This document shows positions 44,121 through 53,024 of a DNA stretch of 64,000 bases, piece after piece. The stretch is from Enterobacter asburiae (GTDB lineage Bacteria; Pseudomonadota; Gammaproteobacteria; Enterobacterales; Enterobacteriaceae), in NCBI RefSeq assembly GCF_021440515.1, contig NZ_JAKCMV010000043.1:1-64000 (forward strand), in the 5' to 3' direction. The notes below the pieces were generated by a model that was given only the letters and a program-made list of their open reading frames with translations, ran no database searches and had not been told where the DNA came from. The position numbers were made by a program, and so were the translations under genes. The number at the start of each line of letters is the position of its first letter. Positions within the stretch are counted from its first letter, which is position 1.

Positions 44121-45509
44121 ATGACTTACTCACCTGCAACACATGCCCTGTCCATTAATCCCGCTACCGGGGAAACCCTTAATGCCTACCCATGGGCAAC
44201 CGCTGGCGACGTCGATCGCGCCATTGCCCAGGCCGATGCCGGGTATCGCGCGTGGCGCAAAGAGAGCGTCGAATTCCGGGCGCAGAAGCTGCGCGATCTG
44301 GGCGCGGCGCTGCGCCATCGCGCGGAAGAGATGGCGCAGATGATGTCCCGTGAGATGGGCAAGCCGATTGCCCAGGCGCGGGGCGAAGTGGCTAAATCCA
44401 CTCACCTCTGCGACTGGTATGCCGAACACGGCCCGTCAATGCTCAACGCCGAGCCAACCCAGGTCGAGAATAACAATGCGGTGATTGAATACCGTCCGCT
44501 TGGGCCTATCCTTGCGGTAATGCCGTGGAACTTCCCGCTGTGGCAGGTACTGCGCGGCGCGGTACCGATTCTGCTCGCCGGTAACAGCTACCTGCTGAAA
44601 CACGCGCCGAACGTCCTCGGCTCGGCGTCGCTGATTGCGCAGATCTTTGCCGACGCGCGCTTCCCGCAGGGGGTGTTTGGCTGGGTCAATGCCACCAACG
44701 AGGGCGTGAGCCAGGCGATTAACGATCGTCGTATCGCGGCAATTACCGTCACCGGCAGCGTGCGCGCCGGGGCGGCGATTGGTGCCCAGGCGGGGGCGGC
44801 GCTGAAAAAATGCGTGCTGGAGCTTGGGGGTTCCGATCCCTTTATCGTGCTCAATGATGCCGACCTGGATCTGGCCGTGAAAGCCGCCGTCGCCGGGCGC
44901 TATCAGAATACCGGGCAGGTCTGCGCCGCCGCGAAGCGCTTTATCGTTGAAGAGGGGATCGCAGAGCGCTTTACGCAACGTTTTGTCGAGGCGACGGCAG
45001 CGCTGAAGATGGGCGCGCCGGAGAGTGAAGAGACCTATATCGGCCCGATGGCGCGTTTTGACCTGCGCGACGAGCTGCATCAGCAGGTGCAGGCGACCCT
45101 GGCCGAAGGGGCGACGCTGCTGCTGGGCGGCGAGAAGCTTGCCGGGGAGGGCAACTACTACGCGCCGACGGTGCTGGGCAATGTCACCCCGGAGATGACC
45201 GCGTTTCGTCAGGAGCTGTTTGGCCCGGTCGCGGCGATTACCGTGGCGAAGGATGCCGACCATGCGCTGCATCTGGCGAACGACAGCGATTTTGGCCTGT
45301 CGGCAACGGTCTTTACCGCCAGCGAAGCCAGGGCGGCGATGTTCTCCCGCGAGCTGGAGTGCGGCGGGGTGTTTATCAATGGCTACAGCGCCAGCGATGC
45401 CCGCGTGGCGTTCGGCGGCGTGAAGAAGAGCGGTTTTGGCCGTGAGCTTTCCCACTTTGGTTTGCACGAGTTCTGTAACGTGCAGACGGTGTGGAAGGAT
45501 CGCCTGTAG
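44121..45509 (+). CDS. sad: NAD+-dependent succinate semialdehyde dehydrogenase
   Basis: Aldehyde dehydrogenase of 462 aa, the length of E. coli Sad/YneI. It oxidises succinate semialdehyde from putrescine and GABA breakdown to succinate. The catalytic pair is Glu234 (LELGGSDPF) and Cys268 (GQVCAAAKRF). PWNFPLWQ near 135 and FGPVAAITVAKDADHAL near the C-terminus are typical. The start at 44121 follows GGAG by about 6 nt and matches the E. coli N-terminus. It is divergent from ptrR; in E. coli glsB follows directly, but here a chemoreceptor intervenes. Confidence 0.95.
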   Translation: MTYSPATHALSINPATGETLNAYPWATAGDVDRAIAQADAGYRAWRKESVEFRAQKLRDLGAALRHRAEEMAQMMSREMGKPIAQARGEVAKSTHLCDWYAEHGPSMLNAEPTQVENNNAVIEYRPLGPILAVMPWNFPLWQVLRGAVPILLAGNSYLLKHAPNVLGSASLIAQIFADARFPQGVFGWVNATNEGVSQAINDRRIAAITVTGSVRAGAAIGAQAGAALKKCVLELGGSDPFIVLNDADLDLAVKAAVAGRYQNTGQVCAAAKRFIVEEGIAERFTQRFVEATAALKMGAPESEETYIGPMARFDLRDELHQQVQATLAEGATLLLGGEKLAGEGNYYAPTVLGNVTPEMTAFRQELFGPVAAITVAKDADHALHLANDSDFGLSATVFTASEARAAMFSRELECGGVFINGYSASDARVAFGGVKKSGFGRELSHFGLHEFCNVQTVWKDRL

Positions 45510-45603
45510 TTCACGCCTGGCGCTGTCATGATATTGCAATGGTTCTGTCATTTTCGTTTCGTAGACTCGCTCGCGTCTAACGCATTGTTTACAGAAGAAA
45601 ATT

Positions 45604-47193
45604 ATGAACCTAACGCAAATTTTTCGCCGTATTGCGCAGCGCATCATGCCCCGTCAGTTTGGCCTGCTGGCGGGGATTTTTTGTATTATCGGGCTGTTCT
45701 CCGCGCTACAGCTCTCCTCGTCATTTCTGCTGACCGCCTCCCTGCGGGAAGCACAGCGTAACGAACGCCATAACCAGCTGGCCTATCAGCAGCAGGGGAA
45801 GCTGGATCAGGCTCGCGTTTCGCTGCTGGCAGCAAGCGATCTGCTTAACCGCGCGGGCGTCTGGTTTATGCAGGATAAAGAGACCGGCTCCGAAGGCAGC
45901 TGGCACAGCCTGATGGATGAAGCGCAGCAGGCGCTGGCGGCTTCTCAGCAGGCATGGAACGCCTGGCTTGCGCTCAATCCGCCGAAGGATGAGGCGCTGG
46001 TCAACAGCTACCAGCTTTTCTTCAGCGCCATTAAGGAGCAGACGGAAGGGCTGGTGAAAACCCACTCCATCGACAGCTTCTTTGCCGTACCCGCCCAGGC
46101 GTTTCAGACCGACTTCAACGATAACTATGCCCGCTATCAGCAGACGAGCGAGCAGCAGGCCGTAGAGGGGAGACAGTCGTTGATGGAGCGCCTGTCGGGG
46201 CTGCAAACCCTGTTCCTGTTTGCGCCGCTGGTGCTGCTGGCGATTGCCGTACTGGTCTGGTTTGGCATGGTGAAGTGGGTGATCGCCCCGCTGCGTCGGC
46301 TGATTGGCCATATCGACAGGCTGGCGGCAGGGGATCTCTCAGCCCCACCGCCGGACGTGAAGCGCTTTAACCGGGAAATTAACCAGCTTGGCGACAGCAT
46401 TTCAACCATGCAGGGCGGGTTGCAGCAGCTGGTGTCGCAGGTCCACGACGCCACCGCCTCGATGGTTGAGAACATTGGCGCGCTGGCGCAGGGGAATCAA
46501 AGGCTGTATCAACAGTCGATTCGCCAGGCGAAAGAGCTTGAGGACGTCACCGCCCATATCGCCACGCTGGAAACGCACGTTGAGGGCAATACCGGATATG
46601 CGACGCTTGCCCGCTCGCGGGCGGACGAAGCGCGGCAGGCGGCGGAGGGGGGCGACCAGATGATGACCACCGTGAACGCCTCGATGCAGGCGATCGTCGA
46701 GCGATCGTCCGAAATGCGCGGGATCGTATCCATGATCGACAACGTGGCGTTCCAGACCAACATTCTGGCGCTCAACGCGGCCATCGAAGCGGCCCATGCG
46801 GGTAATCAGGGGCGCGGTTTTGCGGTGGTGGCCCGGGAAGTGGGGTTACTCGCCCGTAAAAGCAGCCACTCGACGCAAACCATTCAGCAGCTGATTAATC
46901 ACTCGTTGCAGGGGATTGACGAGGGCTCCAGAGCGGTGAATCGTTTAGAGGATAATTTGCAGCAGGTTACCGGGCTGGTGGGCACGCTGAGCAGCCTGCT
47001 GAATGATATCTCTGTTGCCACCCTGAGCCAGGGGGAGAGCATTCATCTGATGACCCGTCAGCTTCACGCCCTGAACCAGGTGTCGCGGCAGACGGATGCG
47101 CTGGTGTCCGGCGCGTCGCAGGCCTCGGAGCGGCTGCATCAGGAGTCCGATCTGCTGCTTCAGGCCGTGTCCCGATTTCGTCTTCCCGCCTGA
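45604..47193 (+). CDS. Methyl-accepting chemotaxis protein
   Basis: Chemoreceptor of 529 aa with the Tar/Tsr layout. TM1 lies at about 20-44, then a periplasmic four-helix ligand domain, TM2 at about 203-223, HAMP to about 275 and a cytoplasmic signalling domain. The hairpin tip FQTNILALNAAIEAAHAG is at 383-400. The C-terminus ends at RFRLPA and lacks the NWETF-type pentapeptide, so it would not tether CheR and is likely a minor receptor. No sigma-28 promoter is evident in the 94-bp gap. Its place between sad and glsB hints at an attractant related to putrescine, GABA or glutamate; this is inference. Confidence 0.93.
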   Translation: MNLTQIFRRIAQRIMPRQFGLLAGIFCIIGLFSALQLSSSFLLTASLREAQRNERHNQLAYQQQGKLDQARVSLLAASDLLNRAGVWFMQDKETGSEGSWHSLMDEAQQALAASQQAWNAWLALNPPKDEALVNSYQLFFSAIKEQTEGLVKTHSIDSFFAVPAQAFQTDFNDNYARYQQTSEQQAVEGRQSLMERLSGLQTLFLFAPLVLLAIAVLVWFGMVKWVIAPLRRLIGHIDRLAAGDLSAPPPDVKRFNREINQLGDSISTMQGGLQQLVSQVHDATASMVENIGALAQGNQRLYQQSIRQAKELEDVTAHIATLETHVEGNTGYATLARSRADEARQAAEGGDQMMTTVNASMQAIVERSSEMRGIVSMIDNVAFQTNILALNAAIEAAHAGNQGRGFAVVAREVGLLARKSSHSTQTIQQLINHSLQGIDEGSRAVNRLEDNLQQVTGLVGTLSSLLNDISVATLSQGESIHLMTRQLHALNQVSRQTDALVSGASQASERLHQESDLLLQAVSRFRLPA

Positions 47194-47255
47194 CGTGATA
47201 CATAAGCCTCTGTTATACTCGCAGCCCGTTTTAGCCTGAGGGCAAGGAGCAAAGT

Positions 47256-48182
47256 GTGGCTGCGGTCATCCATAATGAGATGCTGGACGAGATTCTGGCG
47301 CAGGTACGTCCATTACTGGGACAGGGGAAGGTTGCCGACTACATTCCGGCGCTGGCGTCGGTAAGCGGCAACAAGCTTGGTATTGCGATTTGCACGGTAG
47401 ACGGGCAGCGCTTTCAGGCCGGGGACGCGGGCGAGCGCTTCTCGATTCAGTCCATCTCCAAGGTGCTGAGCCTGGTGGCCGCTATGCGTCAGTACGAGGA
47501 ACAGGAGATCTGGCAGCGCGTGGGTAAAGATCCCTCCGGCCAGCCGTTTAACTCGCTGCTTCAGCTTGAGATTGAACAGGGTAAACCGCGTAACCCCTTT
47601 ATCAACGCCGGGGCGCTGGTGGTGTGCGATATGCTGCAAAGCCGCCTGAGCGCGCCGCGTCAGCGGATGCTGGAAATTGTGCGTCAGCTTAGCGGCGTGC
47701 ATGACATCGCCTACGATCCGGTTGTCGCCCGCTCGGAGTTCGAGCACTCGGCGCGCAACGCGGCGATCGCCTGGCTGATGAAATCCTTCGGTAATTTCCA
47801 TAACGACGTTGCCACCGTGCTGCAAAATTACTTCCACTACTGCGCGCTGAAAATGAGCTGCGTCGAGCTGGCGCAGACCTTTTTGTTCCTCGCGCACCAG
47901 GGCGTTGCGCCGCACCTGTCTGAAGAGGTGGTGTCCCCGATGCAGGCGCGGCAGATTAACGCCCTGATGGCGACCAGCGGGATGTATCAAAATGCCGGGG
48001 AGTTCGCCTGGCGCGTGGGTCTGCCGGCAAAATCCGGCGTCGGCGGTGGGGTGGTCGCCATTGTGCCGCACGAGATGGCGATCGCCGTCTGGAGCCCGGA
48101 GCTGGACGAGACCGGGAATTCACTGGCGGGTGTGGCGGCGCTGGAGCGGCTTACCCAACGACTTGGACGCTCGGTCTACTGA
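47256..48182 (+). CDS. glsB: Glutaminase 2
   Basis: Serine-dependent glutaminase of 308 aa, the size of E. coli GlsB/YneH, converting glutamine to glutamate and ammonia. The beta-lactamase-like catalytic pair Ser66-x-x-Lys69 is in [13 protein letters not shown], and the C-terminal [25 protein letters not shown] is conserved. The start is GTG at 47256, 6 nt after AAGGAG. Its stop overlaps the yneG start by one base, suggesting coupling. Confidence 0.95.
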   Translation: MAAVIHNEMLDEILAQVRPLLGQGKVADYIPALASVSGNKLGIAICTVDGQRFQAGDAGERFSIQSISKVLSLVAAMRQYEEQEIWQRVGKDPSGQPFNSLLQLEIEQGKPRNPFINAGALVVCDMLQSRLSAPRQRMLEIVRQLSGVHDIAYDPVVARSEFEHSARNAAIAWLMKSFGNFHNDVATVLQNYFHYCALKMSCVELAQTFLFLAHQGVAPHLSEEVVSPMQARQINALMATSGMYQNAGEFAWRVGLPAKSGVGGGVVAIVPHEMAIAVWSPELDETGNSLAGVAALERLTQRLGRSVY

Positions 48183-48544
48183 TGTCTTCGCTCGATGCGT
48201 TATTTTCCCGCCTGGCGCGTTCAACCTTCCGCTCGCGCTTTCGTTTAGGCCCAAAAGAGCGGCAGTACTGCTGGGATAAAGGAGCCGAAACCATTGACCA
48301 GCACGCCGCCGATTTCATTGCCAGGCGACTCGCCCCCGCGCACCCGGTCAACGACGGGAAGCAGACGCCCATGCGCGGCCATCCGGTATTTATCGCCCAG
48401 CACGCCACGGCGACCTGCTGTCGGGGATGTCTGGCGAAGTGGCACAATATCCCGCAAGGTGTAACACTGGATGACAGGCAGCAAAATTATATCGTCAGCG
48501 TGATACATCACTGGCTGGTGTTGCAGATGAACGGCCAAAATTGA
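48182..48544 (+). CDS. yneG: DUF4186 protein YneG
   Basis: Small cytosolic protein of 120 aa (E. coli YneG, 119), function unknown. Conserved features are SRFRLGPKERQYCWDKG and the cysteine/histidine-rich HPVFIAQHATATCCRGCLAKWHNIP, which could bind a metal. It overlaps glsB by one base and is co-transcribed with it. A diguanylate cyclase gene follows after 107 bp. Confidence 0.92.
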   Translation: MSSLDALFSRLARSTFRSRFRLGPKERQYCWDKGAETIDQHAADFIARRLAPAHPVNDGKQTPMRGHPVFIAQHATATCCRGCLAKWHNIPQGVTLDDRQQNYIVSVIHHWLVLQMNGQN

Positions 48545-48651
48545 CGGATTATTATCCTGCTGTATTTGTGTTATAGATGCATGGCTGATATTCCGGTACA
48601 TGCTGACACCCGCAAATAATTGCGATAAGCGATTATATGGATTGATATTTA

Positions 48652-50097
48652 ATGCCTGCTGCTCTCTCATCGTTCACGATTTTCCAGCCAGAAAATCCCC
48701 TGCGTAACGCGCTGGGGATCTTTATTCTCACCACCCTGTTTTATTTTATTGGTGCGGAACTGCGGCTGGTGGAAGCCTTATCTCTCTTCTGGCCGCTGAA
48801 TGGCGTGATGGCGGGCGTGTTTGCGCGTTATGCGTACCTTAACCGCCTGCGCTACTACGCGGTGTCTTATGTGGCGATGCTGCTTTACGATGCGGTGACA
48901 ACCAGCTGGGGCGTGGCCTCGCTGGTCATCAACCTGTCGAATATGGTCTTTATCGTCACCGTGGCGCTGCTGGTGGTGCGCGATAAACGGCTCCTGAAGG
49001 GCAGACCGGATCCGATTAACGCGCTGCGGCTGTTCAACTACTGTCTGGTGGCCGCCGTGCTGTGTGCGCTGCTGGGGGCGTTTGGCTCGGTGGGCATTGA
49101 CAGTCAGACCTTCTGGCCGCTGTTTGCCGACTGGTTTAGCGAGCAGTTTTCCACCGGGGTGCTGATTGTGCCGTGCATGTTGACGGTCAAAATGCCGGGT
49201 AACGAAACCCTGGAGCGTCTGCGCCTCGACAAGATGCTGCCGGTACTGGCGCTGATCGTGTCCGTCGGGGCATCGGTGGTGATTGGCGGAGCCGGGAGCC
49301 TTGCCTTCCCGCTGCCTGCGCTGATCTGGTGTGCCGTGCGCTATTCGCTGCCCGCCACCTGTCTGCTGACCTTTGTCACCGGGGCGGTGGAGATTGTTCT
49401 GGTGGCGAACTCCATTATTAATATTGCCGTTGCCGCACCGCTTTCCACGCCGATGATGTTTTCCGCGCGTCTGGGGATCGCCACGATGGCGATTTGTCCG
49501 GTGATGGTCTCCGTGAGCGTCGCGGCGATCAACTCCCTGATTAAGCAGGTCTCCCTGCGTGCCGATTTCGACTTCCTGACCCACGTCTACTCCCGTTCCG
49601 GGCTGTACGAGGCGCTTAAGCAGGAAGAGGGGCATCGTCATTCGCGCTTCCTGACGGTGATGCTGCTCGATATCGATTACTTCAAAAGCATTAACGATAA
49701 CTACGGTCACGAGTGTGGCGACAAAGTTCTCGCCACCTTTGCTCAACAGGTGCGAAACGTCGTTGGCGAAGACGGACTGGTTGCGCGCATGGGCGGGGAG
49801 GAGTTTGCCGTAGTGGTTAACGCCGGCGATTCGCATCAGGGCTTTGAGCTGGCGGAGCGGATCCGCACGTCGATCGCCAGCCACCCGTTCGTCTGGCGCG
49901 ATCGAACCCTGTTCCTGACGGTCAGTATTGGTCTGGGAAGCGGTAAGGCAGAATCCAGGCAGTTGACCGAGGTCTTTAACAGGCTGATGGCCGAAGCCGA
50001 CGACTATCTGTATCGTTCGAAAAAAGCAGGTCGAAATCGTACGACGGCCCGTCTGGCAGACGATTTACTGGTGGCAGAACCCGAACGCGGGGCTTAA
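48652..50097 (+). CDS. dgcF: Diguanylate cyclase DgcF (MASE1-type membrane sensor plus GGDEF)
   Basis: Membrane diguanylate cyclase of 481 aa. Eight or so helices fill residues 18-305 (MASE1-like), then the GGDEF domain at about 318-470. The active site is GGEEF (381-385), with DIDYFKSINDNYGHECGD at about 350-367. The inhibitory RxxD site expected five residues before it is absent (GEDG), so product inhibition through this site is unlikely. Position after glsB-yneG is that of E. coli yneF/dgcF. It is the first of three adjacent diguanylate cyclase genes. Confidence 0.92.
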   Translation: MPAALSSFTIFQPENPLRNALGIFILTTLFYFIGAELRLVEALSLFWPLNGVMAGVFARYAYLNRLRYYAVSYVAMLLYDAVTTSWGVASLVINLSNMVFIVTVALLVVRDKRLLKGRPDPINALRLFNYCLVAAVLCALLGAFGSVGIDSQTFWPLFADWFSEQFSTGVLIVPCMLTVKMPGNETLERLRLDKMLPVLALIVSVGASVVIGGAGSLAFPLPALIWCAVRYSLPATCLLTFVTGAVEIVLVANSIINIAVAAPLSTPMMFSARLGIATMAICPVMVSVSVAAINSLIKQVSLRADFDFLTHVYSRSGLYEALKQEEGHRHSRFLTVMLLDIDYFKSINDNYGHECGDKVLATFAQQVRNVVGEDGLVARMGGEEFAVVVNAGDSHQGFELAERIRTSIASHPFVWRDRTLFLTVSIGLGSGKAESRQLTEVFNRLMAEADDYLYRSKKAGRNRTTARLADDLLVAEPERGA

Positions 50098-50223
50098 CAG
50101 GTGTAAGCGTAACCACTCAAGGAAGAATGCACCCTCAATGTGATGGTTTCGTTAATAAATTGCTTGCTACACATTTTTAAGCTCAATAAGATACCGCAAG
50201 AAACATTTCGGAAAAATCTTAGC

Positions 50224-51279
50224 ATGAACGGAACTGACTCACTCAGTAAACAGGCTCGCTTACCAGGAAGTCGGTTCGTCAAACGTATGTACCTGATGCG
50301 TATTCTGGGTACGTTTCTCTGCTTTATTCCCATTCTCTCCGTTCTGATTGAACATCAGCGTTCCGACTGGCTGATGGTTTTGCTGGCGGTAAACGCCTTT
50401 GTCTGGCCTACCTTTGCCTGGCTTCGGGCGCGCAGCTCCGCCATACCGCTGGCGACAGAGCATCGAAATCTGGTCATTGACGCCGGGGCCGGGGGCTTCT
50501 GGATAGCGATGATGGCGGCCAGTCCGCTGCCGTCGGTGACGATCGCCGCGATCCTGCTTGCCGACCGGCTGGCGGCAGGCGGCGTTGTCCTGATGAGAAA
50601 GGCGGCCATCACCATGCTGGTGGTGTTTCTCGCCACCTGGCTGACGCAGGGGATGGCGGTGGATCTGTTTGTCTCCCAGCGCACCATGTTTGCCACGCTG
50701 CCGCTGGTGGCGATTTATATCATTGCCCTGAGCGTGTTGACCGACAGCATTGCGCTTCGCCTGCGGGTCAAAAGTCGCGAGCTTGAACGTATTGCGATGA
50801 TGGATCCGCTGCTGGATATTGCTAACCGGCGTCTGCTCGAAAAGCGTATCGATCATGAACTGAAAAAGCTGCGCCTCTCGCGTCGTGAATCGGCGCTGAT
50901 GTTTATCGATATCGATAATTTTAAAGAGGTAAACGATCGGTTCGGGCACAAGGTGGGGGATGCGATGCTGGCAACCGTGTCGCAAATCCTGCATCTTGCG
51001 ACGCGGCCGACCGATACCCCCGCGCGGCTTGGCGGCGACGAGTTTGTGATCCTGCTTCCCGAAACCACGCTCGACGAGGCCCACATCGTCGCCACCCGCA
51101 TAATGGACGCCACGGCGGTGATGAAAGATGTGGCCCAGGAGGCCGTTCACTGTACGCTCAGTATCGGGATTGCCTGCGCCACCCGCGAGATGGAAAACGT
51201 CACCGACTGGCTACAGGCGGCGGATAACGCGCTTTACCGGGCTAAGCGTGAGGGCAAGAACAGGATCTTCGCACACTGA
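50224..51279 (+). CDS. MASE2-GGDEF diguanylate cyclase (DgcC/AdrA-like)
   Basis: Membrane diguanylate cyclase, 351 aa. The N-terminal MASE2 domain has four or five helices (ARLPGSRFVKRMYLMRILGT at 11-30, resembling AdrA), followed by a GGDEF domain from about 200. The active site is GGDEF (270-274) and the inhibitory site RPTD (261-264) is in the right place. The usual DxLTGLxNRR start is altered to MDPLLDIANRR. I chose the ATG at 50224 because it begins just before the MASE2 homology; the frame stays open 28 codons upstream. It makes c-di-GMP; the signal sensed is unknown. Confidence 0.88.
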   Translation: MNGTDSLSKQARLPGSRFVKRMYLMRILGTFLCFIPILSVLIEHQRSDWLMVLLAVNAFVWPTFAWLRARSSAIPLATEHRNLVIDAGAGGFWIAMMAASPLPSVTIAAILLADRLAAGGVVLMRKAAITMLVVFLATWLTQGMAVDLFVSQRTMFATLPLVAIYIIALSVLTDSIALRLRVKSRELERIAMMDPLLDIANRRLLEKRIDHELKKLRLSRRESALMFIDIDNFKEVNDRFGHKVGDAMLATVSQILHLATRPTDTPARLGGDEFVILLPETTLDEAHIVATRIMDATAVMKDVAQEAVHCTLSIGIACATREMENVTDWLQAADNALYRAKREGKNRIFAH

Positions 51280-51331
51280 CAATGTCTCTGTTTAGGCTAC
51301 GCTTTTAAGAAACCCCGCGTCAGGAGACAGC

Positions 51332-52297
51332 ATGAAAGCACCTGAATTCCCTGCAAACGAACTGGAACGCCTGAATTCTCTGCGAGAGTCCGGTTTGCTC
51401 GACATCGACGGTTCCGCGGCGTTTGACCGGCTGACCCGCCTGGCAAAACGTTTTTTTAAGGTGCCGCTGGTGATGGTCAACGTGCTGGACGAGCATGAAC
51501 TTTTCGCTAAATCGATCGACGGTGAGGCCAGTCCCACCTATCCACGCAATATCTCGTTCTGCGGCCACACCATTTTGCAGTCTACGCCGCTGGTGATTTC
51601 CGATACCCGTCAGGACGCGCGTTTTGTCGATAACCCGCTGGTTATCGGACAGAAGGGCATCCGTTTTTATGCCGGTATGCCGCTGCGTTTACGCGACGGC
51701 GCAAGCGTGGGTTCGCTGTGTATTATCGATTATGCCCCGCGCGAGTTTTCAGAAGCGGATCTGGCGGTGTTAGCCGATCTCGGTGCGCTGGTGGAGGATG
51801 AATTTGCCGCCGTCAGCGCCGCCACCACCGACGATCTGACGGGCCTCTTTAACCGTCGCGGGTTTAACCAGTTTGTGAACTTTGCGCTTTCCGTTGCCCG
51901 CCGCCGGGCCGAGCCGCTGACGCTTGGCTGGATCGATCTCGACAAGTTTAAGCAGATAAACGACCGGTTCGGCCATGAAGAGGGCGATAAGGCTCTTAAA
52001 ACGATGGCTGACCTGATGCGCGGCTCGTTCCGCGAGGCGGATCTGCTGGTGCGTTTCGGCGGGGATGAGTTTGCGGTGCTGTTCGCCGACACGGACGAGC
52101 AGGGCGCGTGGATTGCCATGCAGTATCTGGTGGAGCAGGTCGCGGCGTATAACGCGCGCAACCTTCATCCCTGGTCGCTGGCCTTCTCCTGGGGCGTCAG
52201 CGAGTTCGATCACGCCAGCAATGACCAGCAGCAGTGGCTGAAAGAGGCCGACGAGAGGATGTATGACATGAAGCGCCAGCACGGCCTGGCACGTTGA
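51332..52297 (+). CDS. GAF-GGDEF diguanylate cyclase
   Basis: Soluble diguanylate cyclase of 321 aa. A GAF sensor domain is at about 25-158 (FDRLTRLAKRFFKVPLVMVN, RNISFCGHTILQSTPLVISD, FYAGMPLRLRDGASVGSLC), then GGDEF from about 165 (DDLTGLFNRRGF). The active site is GGDEF (243-247) with the I-site READ (234-237). The GAF type resembles cytosolic ones often fused to GGDEF; Cys77 in SFCGHT is typical. CAGGAGACAGC precedes the ATG. Third of three cyclases in a row, 52 bp after the second. Confidence 0.9.
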   Translation: MKAPEFPANELERLNSLRESGLLDIDGSAAFDRLTRLAKRFFKVPLVMVNVLDEHELFAKSIDGEASPTYPRNISFCGHTILQSTPLVISDTRQDARFVDNPLVIGQKGIRFYAGMPLRLRDGASVGSLCIIDYAPREFSEADLAVLADLGALVEDEFAAVSAATTDDLTGLFNRRGFNQFVNFALSVARRRAEPLTLGWIDLDKFKQINDRFGHEEGDKALKTMADLMRGSFREADLLVRFGGDEFAVLFADTDEQGAWIAMQYLVEQVAAYNARNLHPWSLAFSWGVSEFDHASNDQQQWLKEADERMYDMKRQHGLAR

Positions 52298-52379
52298 CAT
52301 AGCAAAATCCTATCACCACGGTGATTGCGTTAAATAATTGTTAAATGCAAAGTGAGGGTACTCTATACAAGGACATCCC

Positions 52380-52907
52380 ATGACAACCTCACTTCATCTG
52401 CAAACTCTCTCCCGGGAAGCTATTCTGACGCACGTTGACGCGCTTTCCGACATCCTCGAAAACTGCGTAAACGGCGGCGCGTCCGTCAGCTTTATGCTCC
52501 CTTTCAGCCATGAAAAAGCCCGTGCGTTCTGGCTCAGCGTCGCCGACAGCGTGGGGCGCCAGGAGCGCACCGTGCTGGCCTGCGCCGACGAGCAGGGGGA
52601 ACTTATCGGTACGGTACAGCTCATCACCGACCAGCCGGAAAACCAGCCGCACCGTGCGGACGTCGCCAAGCTTCTGGTGCATGAGAAAGCGCGACGCAAA
52701 GGCGCAGCGATGGCGCTGATGGAAGCGCTGGAAGGGGAAGCCCGGAAACAGGGCAAATCGGTGCTGGTTCTGGATACCGCGACCGGCAGCGGCGCGGAGG
52801 TGTTTTATCAGCGCGCGGGCTGGCAAAAAGCCGGGGAGATCCCGCGCTACGCCCTGATGCCCGAGGGCGCGCTAACGGCCACCTCGTTGTTCTATAAGTT
52901 CTTGTGA
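52380..52907 (+). CDS. GNAT-family N-acetyltransferase
   Basis: Single GNAT domain, 175 aa. The acetyl-CoA loop is VHEKARRKGAAMALMEALE near residues 100-118, with the C-terminal VFYQRAGWQKAGEIPRYA. It has an N-terminal extension of about 30 residues relative to minimal GNATs. ACAAGGACATCCC precedes the ATG. Substrate unknown; I do not recall a gene here in E. coli. Confidence 0.85.
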   Translation: MTTSLHLQTLSREAILTHVDALSDILENCVNGGASVSFMLPFSHEKARAFWLSVADSVGRQERTVLACADEQGELIGTVQLITDQPENQPHRADVAKLLVHEKARRKGAAMALMEALEGEARKQGKSVLVLDTATGSGAEVFYQRAGWQKAGEIPRYALMPEGALTATSLFYKFL

Positions 52908-52944
52908 TTTTTTTTCACAATGACGTTATGAATTGATCAAAACA

Positions 52945-53021
52945 GGGGTCCTGGTCGAAAAGTTTTGGTAAGTTATTACACCAATCTTATCAGGCTGTAT
53001 GACTAATCAAAAAAGGACCCC
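52945..53021 (+). promoter_or_regulatory. uxaB leader with inverted repeats
   Basis: GGGGTCCT (52945-52952) is the exact complement of AGGACCCC (53014-53021), which contains the ribosome site of uxaB. If transcription begins before 52945 the two could pair. TTGGT (52965-52969) and ACCAA (52980-52984) form a dyad that resembles halves of an ExuR/UxuR site, though the 10-bp spacing is longer than usual. Confidence 0.4.
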
Positions 53022-53024
53022 AAT

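Noticed and set aside
45510..45603. Sigma-28 promoter for the chemoreceptor
   Set aside because: No TAAA and GCCGATAA pair with proper spacing was found in the gap.
52903..52919. TGTGA...TCACA dyad after the acetyltransferase, resembling a CRP site before uxaB
   Set aside because: The spacer is 7 bases of T in place of the required 6, and the left half overlaps the preceding stop codon.
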